Shown: one piece after another, positions 52,474 to 60,731 of the stretch
How positions within the stretch are numbered: position 1 is the first letter of the stretch
Layout: each line of letters opens with the position of its first letter
From: Candidatus Lutibacillus vidarii
GTDB taxonomy: Bacteria; Actinomycetota; Actinomycetes; Actinomycetales; Dermatophilaceae
DNA length: 64,000 nucleotides
Assembly (NCBI GenBank): GCA_016717165.1
Contig: JADKGA010000003.1
Span: 248,001 to 312,000, forward strand
Direction: 5' to 3'
Translations under genes and position numbers: made by a program
The notes under the pieces: model-generated
Database searches by the model: none
Told to the model about the DNA's origin: nothing
What the model saw: the letters and a program-made list of their open reading frames with translations, nothing else

Positions 52474-53181
52474 CTAACCTCTCGGATAGCCGAGGTGAAG
52501 GTCGACGGCGTAGGCCACACGCCACCCCCACATCACCGTGGACGTCTTGATCCAGTCGGCGCCTCTTTGCCAGGTGTGGAACTCAGACTCCAGGTAGGCA
52601 GCGGGCGCGGTGACGGAGTTCAGCTCAGCCCATGATGTATTGGTGACTACTTTGTCACCCGTTCCCGGGCTCTTCACCCCGACTGTGTCCTTTAGCTGGT
52701 TCGCCAGGTTCTGACCAGTCGTCCGGCCGGTGGAGTAGTACACCTGCGTTCCACTATTCGCCGCGTCGGTGCGTGAGCAGACGATCGTGCCGACGTGGGC
52801 GTTTGTGTGCACGGGTATGTGGCGGTGGGCACCCCCAGCATTGGAGCTGTTTCGGTTCGCGAGGTAGTCTCCCGAACCCACCCGGACCCGATAGCCGCGC
52901 GCGCCCAGGTTCGCCTGCATGGCAGGGCTCGGGTAGTAGTAGCCGTCCTGATAGGCAGACGAGGTCGCAGCGAGTGCGGCCGTGCGCGCCTGGGTGCTCT
53001 CGTCGACACCGCACGCCCCATTGCCAGGTTGCAGTGCAGGCGACAGGTAGATCTTGTACGCATTCCAGGTGATATTGGGCTCGTAGACTGTGTCAGCCGA
53101 AGCGGGCACATCATCGAGGAACAAGGCGGAGGCAAGGCCGAGTGCCACGGCTGCCACGCAACGCCCACGACGCAACCTCAT
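52474..53181 (-). CDS. Secreted N-acetylmuramoyl-L-alanine amidase (Amidase_3-like)
   Basis: A 235-residue exported protein. The signal peptide is RLRRGRCVAAVALGLASALF with a cleavage region around VPASADT. The mature part looks like an Amidase_3 zinc amidase: KIYLSPALQPGNGAC at the start, HIPVHTNAHVGTIV with the second zinc His region, the VYYSTGRTTGQNLANQLKD block, and the glutamate in YLESEFHTW. Such enzymes cut the bond between MurNAc and the stem peptide. The usual first His/Glu motif (GHGG..) is not obvious, so activity is uncertain. The DNA is visibly less G+C-rich than the flanking murT and gatD. First of three exported-protein genes between them. Confidence 0.7.
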   Translation of the reverse strand: MRLRRGRCVAAVALGLASALFLDDVPASADTVYEPNITWNAYKIYLSPALQPGNGACGVDESTQARTAALAATSSAYQDGYYYPSPAMQANLGARGYRVRVGSGDYLANRNSSNAGGAHRHIPVHTNAHVGTIVCSRTDAANSGTQVYYSTGRTTGQNLANQLKDTVGVKSPGTGDKVVTNTSWAELNSVTAPAAYLESEFHTWQRGADWIKTSTVMWGWRVAYAVDLHLGYPRG

Positions 53182-53363
53182 AACGCACCCCTGTCGTGTC
53201 GGCTCGTTGGGTCTGTCGGGTCAACTCGATGCTTCCGACGGTAGCCCCCCCAAGAAGGCCGCCTCGGAAATGTGTCCGCCGTCACAATCGATGGAAGGGG
53301 CGTGCGCTCAGTGCGCGACCAACAGCTGAGTGTCGCCGCGCACTCCAGCGCCGCAGGTCTGAC

Positions 53364-54659
53364 CTACTCGCCGAAGTTGGCCAGGCCATAGCGGGTCTGG
53401 AGCAGCCGGCGCAGCTCCATCATCGCCGTGTAGGTACAGAAGATCCGTCGCGGCCGCCCGGGGAGCTCCTCGAGGAAGCGGTCCAGCCCCGCCTCCAGGT
53501 CGGGCTCGACCGCCGTGACCGGGACGTCGTCATACTGCAGCCGCAGGGCCATGTCGTACGCCCGCTGACCGGAGGTGAGCGCCACCCCACCCGCGCGCAG
53601 GCTCGCGAAGGAGACGTCGTAGAGCCACGAGACGTCCTCGCCGTCGGCGTCGTTGTCGTTGATCGCGACCATCGTCGCCACCGGCCGGTGGCCGTAGGTG
53701 CCCAGCGCGACGGTGAAGGCGGCCGGGTTCTTGACCAGGACCAGCTCCAGCGGCGCACCGTCGGCGTCGATCACCTCGCCGCGCCCGAAGGCCGGCTCCA
53801 GCTCGCGAAGGGCCTGCTCAGTTTTCCGTATGTCGAACCGGTCGCCGACCAGCACCCGGGCCATCGCCACCGCAGCGGTCGCATTGATCATCGCTGCCAG
53901 GCCGGGCTGGGCCAGGGTCACCGGGCCGAGGTCGACGCCATCGCCGAAGGAGACGGTGAAGGCGTCCGGGAGGCGCGGACGCAGCATGGCATCGCCGCTC
54001 GAGAGCGGCTCGGGCTCGACACCGGCGTCGTCGCGGACGTCCGCCTCGTACAGGGACGGCAGGCCGTCAACCAGCGCCGGGTCGATCCCGAACCACCGCA
54101 CCTGCACCCCGGCGGGGATGCTCGGCCGGATCCGGGCGACGAAGGAGTCGTCGTGGTTGAGCACGACCGCGGTCCGGACCTGCTCGGCCAGCCGGCGCAG
54201 CAAGGCGGCCGTGGCGTCGATCTCGGCGAAGCGGTCGAGCTGGTCCCGAGCGACATTGAGCAGCAGGGCGTGGGTCGGCGGCACGGCGTCGGCGAACCGG
54301 AGGGCGTGCGCCTCGTCGAGCTCGAGGACCGCGGTGTCGGCGTCGAGCCGGCCCGAGGCCGGGACGACGCCGAGCATCGAGGAGATGACGCCCCGGGTGA
54401 AGTTGCTCCCCGTCGGGTTGGTGAACACCCGCCGCCCGTGCGCGCGGAGCACCGCGACGAGCATCTTCGTCGTCGTGGTCTTCCCGTTCGTCCCACTGAG
54501 GACGACCACCCCGCCGGGCAGGTCGGCGAGCATCCGGGTGAGGAAGCCGGGGTCGAGCCGTTCGACGACCAGGCCCGGCAGCGCCGACCCGCCACCGCGC
54601 AGCCGCGCGGCCGCCCGGGCGGCCTTGCCGACCGCGATGGTGGCCCGCGTCCTCAGCAC
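53364..54659 (-). CDS. murT: Lipid II isoglutaminyl synthase, Mur-ligase subunit MurT
   Basis: A 431-residue Mur-ligase-like protein that activates the D-Glu carboxylate of lipid II with ATP, ammonia coming from GatD. The P-loop is VVLSGTNGKTTTTKMLVAVL (about residues 52-71), followed by the Mur central domain (LDADTAVLELDEAHALRF) and the DUF1727 C-terminal domain (NDNDADGEDVSWLYDVSF, containing the Asp of the proposed catalytic triad, and RIFCTYTAMMELRRLL). Characterised MurT proteins of Firmicutes carry a Cys4 zinc ribbon inserted in the central domain; I see no such cysteines here. gatD lies 2.5 kb downstream, separated by the exported-protein genes. Confidence 0.93.
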   Translation of the reverse strand: MLRTRATIAVGKAARAAARLRGGGSALPGLVVERLDPGFLTRMLADLPGGVVVLSGTNGKTTTTKMLVAVLRAHGRRVFTNPTGSNFTRGVISSMLGVVPASGRLDADTAVLELDEAHALRFADAVPPTHALLLNVARDQLDRFAEIDATAALLRRLAEQVRTAVVLNHDDSFVARIRPSIPAGVQVRWFGIDPALVDGLPSLYEADVRDDAGVEPEPLSSGDAMLRPRLPDAFTVSFGDGVDLGPVTLAQPGLAAMINATAAVAMARVLVGDRFDIRKTEQALRELEPAFGRGEVIDADGAPLELVLVKNPAAFTVALGTYGHRPVATMVAINDNDADGEDVSWLYDVSFASLRAGGVALTSGQRAYDMALRLQYDDVPVTAVEPDLEAGLDRFLEELPGRPRRIFCTYTAMMELRRLLQTRYGLANFGE

Positions 54660-54816
54660 CGCTCAACCCTAGTGGCGCCCTCCCCGATCCTCCGAACCCG
54701 GCGCCGACGCAGCGCCCGCAGACCAGGGCCGAGGACGTCTCGACATCATCGCGTGTTCACGAGCCCGCAGCGCATCGCTTCGTTGGGCGCCATACCGCGC
54801 TCGTAGCGTCGGTGGC

Positions 54817-55236
54817 GTGACCGACTTCGTCACACCTGCGAGCACCACCGGGCCGACCGACCACCTCCCCCGGCCGGCCCTCACGGTGACCATCGCGCGA
54901 CGGCGGCCGGGAGACACCGCCTTCCCGGAGGTCCGTGTGGACGGGGTTGTCGTCCCGGTCGGGTGGGGCGACAACCTCGTCTGCAGCACGCCGGGGCGCC
55001 ACGTCCTCACGATCAGCGAGGCCCAGTTCTGGGATGTCGGGCTGGTCAGCGAGGAGGTCGAGCTCGGCCCCGACCAGCACGTGGCGCTCAGCTATGTCTG
55101 TGGCGCCGTGGGCTGGGGACACGCCCGGCTCACCACCAGCGCGCCGCGGATCCCCCCGCCGTGGGTGCGGTGGGGCGTCGCCGCCGGTGCCGTCGTGGCA
55201 ACGGGCGCCGCGGTGTATGCCGGCCTGGGCCGCTGA
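54817..55236 (+). CDS. Hypothetical protein with C-terminal membrane helix
   Basis: A 139-residue protein. The first 110 residues look like a beta-rich domain (VTIARRRPGDTAFPEVRVDG, and LTISEAQFWDVGLVSEEVEL), and residues about 118-136 form a membrane anchor (WGVAAGAVVATGAAVYAG). Transcribed alone, divergent from murT and convergent with the VOC-family gene. No family recognised. Confidence 0.7.
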   Translation: MTDFVTPASTTGPTDHLPRPALTVTIARRRPGDTAFPEVRVDGVVVPVGWGDNLVCSTPGRHVLTISEAQFWDVGLVSEEVELGPDQHVALSYVCGAVGWGHARLTTSAPRIPPPWVRWGVAAGAVVATGAAVYAGLGR

Positions 55237-55258
55237 CCCGCGAACCACACCCGAGCCG

Positions 55259-55621
55259 TCAGGCTTCGGCAAGGGCGAGGACGTGACCCTCCGGGTCGAG
55301 CGCATAGCCGACCCGCTCGCCCCAGGACCGGTCCGCCATCGCCGCGAGCACCTGGCCCCCGGCCGGCCCCACCCGGTCGAGGAGCCGGGCCGCGTCGGCC
55401 CGCCGAAGGTAGAGCTCGCAGCGCTGCCCCTCGCCGGCGCGCAGCCCGGGGACGAGGGCGACAATGCCCGCAACGGGCATCAGGCCCAGGGTCGTCCCGC
55501 CGAGGTCGAACTCGGTCATGCCCGGTACGTCCAGGGTCGGGACCAGGCCGAGCACGTCGGCGTAGAAGGCCTTCGCGCGCGCCTGGTCGGCGACATAGAG
55601 GATCAGCTCGTTGGCGTGCAC
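55259..55621 (-). CDS. VOC (glyoxalase/bleomycin-resistance) superfamily protein
   Basis: A 120-residue single VOC-fold protein (beta-alpha-beta-beta-beta repeats): LILYVADQARAKAFYADVLG at the start, TEFDLGGTTLGLMPV, and the closing GERVGYALDPEGHVLALAEA with the metal-ligand glutamate region. Residues that would bind a divalent metal are incomplete, so the activity (lyase, dioxygenase or binding protein) is open. It lies 73 nt upstream of the guaA end on the same strand and is probably independent. Confidence 0.85.
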   Translation of the reverse strand: MHANELILYVADQARAKAFYADVLGLVPTLDVPGMTEFDLGGTTLGLMPVAGIVALVPGLRAGEGQRCELYLRRADAARLLDRVGPAGGQVLAAMADRSWGERVGYALDPEGHVLALAEA

Positions 55622-55694
55622 CGTGCCCTCCTCGTCCGCGCCTGGTCCTGGCCGGCCGGGCGATCCATGTCCAACGCCCCGCGGCCCGGGGCGG

Positions 55695-57269
55695 CTACTC
55701 CCACTCGATGGTGCCCGGCGGCTTGCTCGTCACGTCGAGGACGACCCGGTTGACCTCGCGGACCTCGTTGGTGATCCGCGAGGAGATCCGGGCTAGGACG
55801 TCATAAGGCACGCGGGTCCAGTCGGCGGTCATCGCGTCCTCGGAGGACACCGGTCGGAGCACGACCGGGTGGCCATAGGTGCGTCCGTCGCCCTGGACCC
55901 CCACCGAGCGGACGTCGGCGAGCAGGACGACCGGGCACTGCCAGATGGTGCGGTCCAGCCCCGCGGCGGTTAGCTCCTCGCGGGCGATCGCGTCGGCCCG
56001 GCGCAGCACGGCGAGCCGGTCGGCGGTCACCGCTCCGACGATCCGTATGCCGAGACCGGGGCCTGGGAAGGGCTGCCGCCAGACGATCGCCTCGGGGACA
56101 CCCAGCTCGAGGCCCACGGCGCGGACCTCGTCCTTGAACAGCGCCCGCAGCGGCTCGACCAGGGTGAACTGGAGGTCCTCGGGCAGCCCGCCGACATTGT
56201 GGTGGCTCTTGATGTTCGCCGCGCCCTCACCGCCGCCGGACTCGACGACGTCGGGATAGAGGGTGCCCTGGACGAGGAACTCCACCGGATGCCCGTCCGC
56301 CGAGGCGGTGCCGACGACATCGCGGGCGGCCTGCTCGAAGACCCGGATGAACTCGCGGCCGATGATCTTCCGCTTCTCCTCCGGCTCGCTCACCCCGGCC
56401 AGCGCGCCGAGGAAACGCTCCCGGGCGTCGACAACGACCAGGGAGACCCCGGTGGCGGCGACGAAGTCCTCCTCGACCTGCTCGGCCTCACCCTCGCGGA
56501 GCAGCCCGTGGTCGACAAAGACGCAGGTCAGCTGGTCACCGACGGCCCGCTGGACCAGCGCCGCCGCGACCGAGGAGTCGACCCCGCCGGATAGCCCGCA
56601 GAGGACCCGCCCGGAGCCGACCTGCTCGCGCACCGAGGCGACCAGCTCGTCGACGACATTGGCCGGGGTCCAGTCCGGCGCGATCCCGGCGCCCCGCCAG
56701 AGGAAGCTCTCGAGCACGCGTTGCCCGTACGCCGTGTGCATGACCTCTGGATGCCACTGGACGCCATACAGACGCCGCTCGTCGTCCTCGAAGGCGGCGA
56801 CCGGCGCGCCGGGCGTCGACCCGGTGACCCGCAGGCCGACCGGTGCGACGGTGACCGAGTCGCCGTGCGACATCCACACGCTCTGCTGGGCGGGCTGGTC
56901 GCGGAACAAGGTGGTGCCGGGGGTGACACTCGCGGGGGTGTGGCCGTACTCGCCGGTGCCGGTGTGGGCGACCGTGCCCCCGAGTGCCTGCGCCATCGCC
57001 TGGAAGCCGTAGCACATCCCGAAGACCGGCACACCCGCGGTGAGCAGGGCCGGGTCGAGGCTGGGGGCGCCCTCGGCATACACACTGGCTGGTCCGCCCG
57101 AGAGGATGACCGCCGCCGGGTCGCGGGCCAGCAGCTCGGCCACCGGCATGGTGTGCGGGACGACCTCGGAGTAGACCCGCGCCTCGCGGACCCGCCGGGC
57201 GATGAGCTGGGCGTACTGCGCGCCGAAGTCGACGACGAGGACCGGCCGGGTCTGCAGGGCTCCGCTCAC
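55695..57269 (-). CDS. guaA: GMP synthase (glutamine-hydrolysing)
   Basis: A 524-residue GuaA converting XMP to GMP with glutamine and ATP. The class I amidotransferase domain has the nucleophile Cys in VFGMCYGFQAM (about residue 84) and the His-x-Glu in GVQWHPEVMHT. The ATP-pyrophosphatase domain has the P-loop LCGLSGGVDSSVAAAL. The C-terminal dimerisation domain ends with DVTSKPPGTIEWE, the conserved terminus. Upstream of it on the same strand is a small hypothetical gene 18 nt away. Confidence 0.97.
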   Translation of the reverse strand: MSGALQTRPVLVVDFGAQYAQLIARRVREARVYSEVVPHTMPVAELLARDPAAVILSGGPASVYAEGAPSLDPALLTAGVPVFGMCYGFQAMAQALGGTVAHTGTGEYGHTPASVTPGTTLFRDQPAQQSVWMSHGDSVTVAPVGLRVTGSTPGAPVAAFEDDERRLYGVQWHPEVMHTAYGQRVLESFLWRGAGIAPDWTPANVVDELVASVREQVGSGRVLCGLSGGVDSSVAAALVQRAVGDQLTCVFVDHGLLREGEAEQVEEDFVAATGVSLVVVDARERFLGALAGVSEPEEKRKIIGREFIRVFEQAARDVVGTASADGHPVEFLVQGTLYPDVVESGGGEGAANIKSHHNVGGLPEDLQFTLVEPLRALFKDEVRAVGLELGVPEAIVWRQPFPGPGLGIRIVGAVTADRLAVLRRADAIAREELTAAGLDRTIWQCPVVLLADVRSVGVQGDGRTYGHPVVLRPVSSEDAMTADWTRVPYDVLARISSRITNEVREVNRVVLDVTSKPPGTIEWE

Positions 57270-57287
57270 GGGCCAAACCCTATCCGG

Positions 57288-57836
57288 CTAGCGCCAGCTC
57301 GCCGTCGCGACGACCGTCTTGACCGCCTCGAGGTCCGCCTCGTCGGTGGTGTGCCGCCGGGTCACCAGGAGCTGCGCGCTGCGGTCGCCGTGGACGAGGA
57401 CGACGACGACCTTTACGTATGCCGTCCCGGCCGGGTCCTTGACCGGGCACGAGAAGATGACCTCCGCACCGAGGAAGGCGCCGGCCCGCCGGGTGCAGGT
57501 GATCTGCTGCTCGGCCATCCGGGTCGCCGTGAGGACCGCGCTGTCCTGGGCGCCGCCCGCGGTGCCGAAGGCACGCACCACCACCGACTCTGCCGTGGCC
57601 GAGTCCTGGGCGCCGGCGATATTGTCCGCGACCGCCGAGGTCCGCACGCCATAGGACGTCGGCACGGTCACCGCAAAGCTCTTGTCGGGGGTCTCCAACG
57701 TCTGCCCGCCGCCGCTCGACCGGCTGCTCAGGGCCACCGCCACGCCGATGACGATCGCGACGACGGCACCCAGCGCAGGGAGCCGACCCCGCCGCTGGGG
57801 GCTAGACACCGGCGAGCTGGCGCTCGACATCGGCAC
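57288..57836 (-). CDS. Hypothetical membrane-anchored protein
   Basis: A 182-residue protein with a short cytoplasmic N-terminus, one membrane helix (about residues 20-40: LPALGAVVAIVIGVAVAL) and an extracytoplasmic domain that contains two cysteines, Cys115 region (ITCTRRAG) and FSCPVKDP. It resembles the many single-pass lipid-free exported proteins of actinobacteria; no family recognised. Its 5' end overlaps the end of the DUF3817 gene by 35 nt, indicating co-transcription with DUF3817-SURF1 upstream and perhaps guaA downstream. Confidence 0.65.
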   Translation of the reverse strand: MPMSSASSPVSSPQRRGRLPALGAVVAIVIGVAVALSSRSSGGGQTLETPDKSFAVTVPTSYGVRTSAVADNIAGAQDSATAESVVVRAFGTAGGAQDSAVLTATRMAEQQITCTRRAGAFLGAEVIFSCPVKDPAGTAYVKVVVVLVHGDRSAQLLVTRRHTTDEADLEAVKTVVATASWR

Positions 57837-58131
57837 TGACCCGGCGCTCGGCGATGAACGGCAGGAAGGGGACGAACCCGGTGAGCAAGTTGGCGATGAT
57901 CCGCATCATCGGCCACTGCGCCTTGAACCCGAGGTTGGCGATCGACGCGGCATACGCCATGTAGATGAAGCCGTGGAAGGCTCCCCAGTACTGGGTGAGG
58001 AGGTTGTTCTGGTCCATCCGGTACTTGAGCACCATCTCGAGGATGAGGACGAACAGCGCGATACCGGCCACCACCGCCAGAACCTTGTACAGCCCCAGCG
58101 CCTTGCGCACCGCGGCGGCGTCGATCCTCAC
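57802..58131 (-). CDS. DUF3817 membrane protein
   Basis: A 109-residue protein with three hydrophobic segments and the DUF3817 signature WGAFHGFIYMAYAASIANLG. DUF3817 proteins are small membrane proteins sometimes linked to cytochrome or respiratory genes. The GTG start overlaps the SURF1 stop by 4 nt (GTGA), so it is coupled to SURF1. Function unknown. Confidence 0.85.
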   Translation of the reverse strand: MRIDAAAVRKALGLYKVLAVVAGIALFVLILEMVLKYRMDQNNLLTQYWGAFHGFIYMAYAASIANLGFKAQWPMMRIIANLLTGFVPFLPFIAERRVSADVERQLAGV

Positions 58132-58916
58132 GTCAGCTCTCCTCCTGAAGGGTCGGCACCGGCCTGCGCGGGCGCCGGGACGCCGGTCTCCCGCCGGTGC
58201 TCGTCCGCCACCATCTTCCACCACATCCACAGCACGAAGGCCGCGAAGACCCACCACTGGATCGCGTATGCCGTGTTGCGCGGCGACATCCCCGGGTCTG
58301 GCGACGGCGGCGGCACCCGCTGGATCTGGCCCGGGGCGGGGCTGGCTTTGGTCGCGTCCGGGGTCTCGGAGATGGCGAAGACGAAGGCGTTGTAGAGGTC
58401 GCCGTCCCACCGGTTGGCGAGGATGGACAGGTCGATCGAGCCCATCTGGCCCTCCGGCAGCCCGGCGGCCGGCGACGGGGACTCCCCTGGTGCGAGCGAG
58501 CCGACGACGGTGACCGTCCCCAGCTGGGTCGGTGGCGGGGCCTGGTTCGCCGTGGTGAAGCCGCGCAGGACCGCCAGGCGAGCGCCGGTGGTCTCGACGA
58601 CGAGCGGGGTGACCACCCAGCTGCCCGCGACGCCCGCGAGCCGTCGGTCGACGACGAGGAACTGGCGGTCGGCGTCATACCTCCCGACGGCACTGACCCG
58701 ACGGCTGGAGTCCAGGCCGGGGAAGGCGCCATGTGGGGCGATCAGGGTGTCGACGGGCACGGTGGGGCTGTTCTCGGCGCGCTGGATCATCTCCTCGCGG
58801 GCCGAGGACTTCGCCACGCCGAGCTGCCAGAAGCCGAGCCAGGTGAACAACGCCGCGAGGGCGAGGATCCCGGCGAGCGCCCCGAGCCAGCGGGGTCGGA
58901 GCGCGGTCCGCAGCAC
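58128..58916 (-). CDS. SURF1-family cytochrome oxidase assembly protein
   Basis: A 262-residue SURF1-like protein, which helps insert heme into the aa3-type cytochrome c oxidase. Typical layout: an N-terminal membrane helix (WLGALAGILALAALFTWLGFW), a long extracytoplasmic domain with the family block SAVGRYDADRQFLVVDRRLAG and WVVTPLVVETTGARLAVLRG, and a C-terminal helix (YAIQWWVFAAFVLWMW). The first Q motif GFWQLGVAK is present. Length is normal for actinobacterial SURF1. Confidence 0.93.
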   Translation of the reverse strand: MLRTALRPRWLGALAGILALAALFTWLGFWQLGVAKSSAREEMIQRAENSPTVPVDTLIAPHGAFPGLDSSRRVSAVGRYDADRQFLVVDRRLAGVAGSWVVTPLVVETTGARLAVLRGFTTANQAPPPTQLGTVTVVGSLAPGESPSPAAGLPEGQMGSIDLSILANRWDGDLYNAFVFAISETPDATKASPAPGQIQRVPPPSPDPGMSPRNTAYAIQWWVFAAFVLWMWWKMVADEHRRETGVPAPAQAGADPSGGELT

Positions 58917-58990
58917 GTCCCCCAGGCTATGCCAGGCCGACGGAAAACCGGTGTCGGGCGCTCGGGTCGAGCACCTATCGTGGAACGGCT

Positions 58991-60730
58991 ATGACACCGC
59001 CATACCACGATCCCGGCACCCCGGACCTGCGCAGCCCCCTCCATTTCATGGGCTGGGTCGGCCGGGGCCAGTGGCGTACCCTCGCCGGCGGCATCGTCTT
59101 CGGGGTGATCTGGATGGTCGCCCAGGCGCTGCTCCCCGCCGCGCTGAGCCGAGCGGTCGACGAGGGGCTCATCGCCGGCGACCAGGGGTCGCTGTGGGCG
59201 TGGAGCGGGGCCGTCATCGGGCTGGCGCTGGTCGTCGCGGTGTCCGGCGCGATCCGGCACTGGTTCGCGGTCCAGAACTGGCTGCGGTCCTCCTTCCGTG
59301 CGGTCCAGCTCGTCGGCTGGAAGGCGGCCGACACCGGGGCCGCCCTGCCGCGCACCGTGCCGACCGGCGAGGTCGTCGCGACCGTCGCCAACGACGCGAT
59401 GCGGCTCGGCGGGCTCTACGACGTCTCGGCCCGGTTCGCCGGCGCGATCGTCTCGTATGTCGTCGTCGCCGTCATCCTGCTGCGCGCCTCGACCGAGCTC
59501 GGGCTGCTCGTCCTGCTCGGCGTCCCGGTCCTGCTCGCCTCGCTGTCGGTCATCGTCAAGCCCTTGCAGAAGCGCCAAGCCCGCCAGCGCGAGGAGTCCG
59601 GCAAGCTCGTCGGGCTCGGCGCGGACACCGTCGCCGGGTTGCGCGTGTTGCGCGGCATCGGTGGCGAGCGCGCCTTCCTCGACCGGTATGCCGCCCAGAG
59701 CCAACGGGTCCGCCGGGTCGGGGTGCAGGTGGCCGGGGTGCAGGCAGCGCTCGACGCCTCACACGTCCTGCTGCCCGGCATCTTCGTCCTCATCGTCACC
59801 TGGATCGGCGCGCACTTCGCGATCGAGGGCCAGGTCAGCCCGGGGATGCTCGTGGCCTTCTACGGGTACTCGGCCTTCCTGGTCAAACCGCTCGGGACCG
59901 CGACGGAGTTCGTCGACCGGTACACCCGGGCCCGGATCGCGGCGGGGAAGCTCATCACGGTCCTCTCCGTGCCCCCGGACCAGGTGGACGCGGTCGTCGA
60001 GGCCCACGCGGAGGGCGGCACGTCGGACGAGGTTCGCCTTCCGCCAGGGCCGGCCGAGCTGGTCGACCCGGTGAGCGGGGTCCAGGTTGCCCCGGGTCTG
60101 CTCACCGCCGTCGTCACGGCCCGCCCCGAGGAGGCGGTCGTCGTCGCCGACCGGCTGGGCCGGTTCGGGCCCGAGCCCACTGCGGCCCGGCTCGGCGGGG
60201 TCGCCCTCGCCGAGGTGCCGATCGCGCAGGTGCGCGAGCGGATCCTCGTCGGGGACAACGACCCCCGCCTGTTCACCGGCCCGCTGCGCCGCGAGCTCGA
60301 CCCGGGCGAGCGGCACAGCGACGCCGACCTGCTCGCGACCCTGGCGGTCTGCAGCGCCGAGGACGTCCTCGACGCGCTCCCGGACGGGCTCGACAGCACC
60401 GTCGAGGAGCGTGGCCGGTCGTTCTCGGGCGGCCAGCGCCAGCGGTTGGGCCTGGCTCGGGCATTGCCCGCCGATGCCGACATCCTCGTGCTCGTCGAAC
60501 CGACCAGCGCCGTGGACGCCCACACCGAGGCCCGGATCGCAGCTCGACTGGCCGCGCACCGGGCCGGGCGGACGACCGTCCTCATGACGGCCAGCCCGCT
60601 CCTGCTCGACCACGCCGACCACGTCGTCTTCCTCGACGGCGGCGTCGTGGTCGCCGAGGGAAGCCACCACCGGCTGCTCAGAAGCTGTCCGGCATACCGC
60701 TCGACCGTCACCCGAGGGGAGGACGACTGA
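58991..60730 (+). CDS. ABC exporter subunit with degenerate nucleotide-binding domain
   Basis: A 579-residue half-transporter: six membrane helices in the first 300 residues, then an ABC domain. The ABC domain is degenerate: where Walker A should be (after VSGVQVAPGLLTAVV) there is TARPEEAVVVADRLGRF with no GxxGxGKS, and the Walker B aspartate is replaced (ILVLVEPTSAVD; D to V). The signature FSGGQRQRLGLARAL at about residue 477 is intact. It therefore cannot bind ATP at its own site but supplies the signature motif to its partner's site. The partner starts 1 nt downstream. Substrate unknown; drug or lipid export is typical. Confidence 0.93.
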   Translation: MTPPYHDPGTPDLRSPLHFMGWVGRGQWRTLAGGIVFGVIWMVAQALLPAALSRAVDEGLIAGDQGSLWAWSGAVIGLALVVAVSGAIRHWFAVQNWLRSSFRAVQLVGWKAADTGAALPRTVPTGEVVATVANDAMRLGGLYDVSARFAGAIVSYVVVAVILLRASTELGLLVLLGVPVLLASLSVIVKPLQKRQARQREESGKLVGLGADTVAGLRVLRGIGGERAFLDRYAAQSQRVRRVGVQVAGVQAALDASHVLLPGIFVLIVTWIGAHFAIEGQVSPGMLVAFYGYSAFLVKPLGTATEFVDRYTRARIAAGKLITVLSVPPDQVDAVVEAHAEGGTSDEVRLPPGPAELVDPVSGVQVAPGLLTAVVTARPEEAVVVADRLGRFGPEPTAARLGGVALAEVPIAQVRERILVGDNDPRLFTGPLRRELDPGERHSDADLLATLAVCSAEDVLDALPDGLDSTVEERGRSFSGGQRQRLGLARALPADADILVLVEPTSAVDAHTEARIAARLAAHRAGRTTVLMTASPLLLDHADHVVFLDGGVVVAEGSHHRLLRSCPAYRSTVTRGEDD

Positions 60731-60731
60731 C

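Noticed and set aside
50811..53363. Insertion element or phage island between murT and gatD
   Set aside because: No transposase, integrase, target duplication or terminal repeats are visible.
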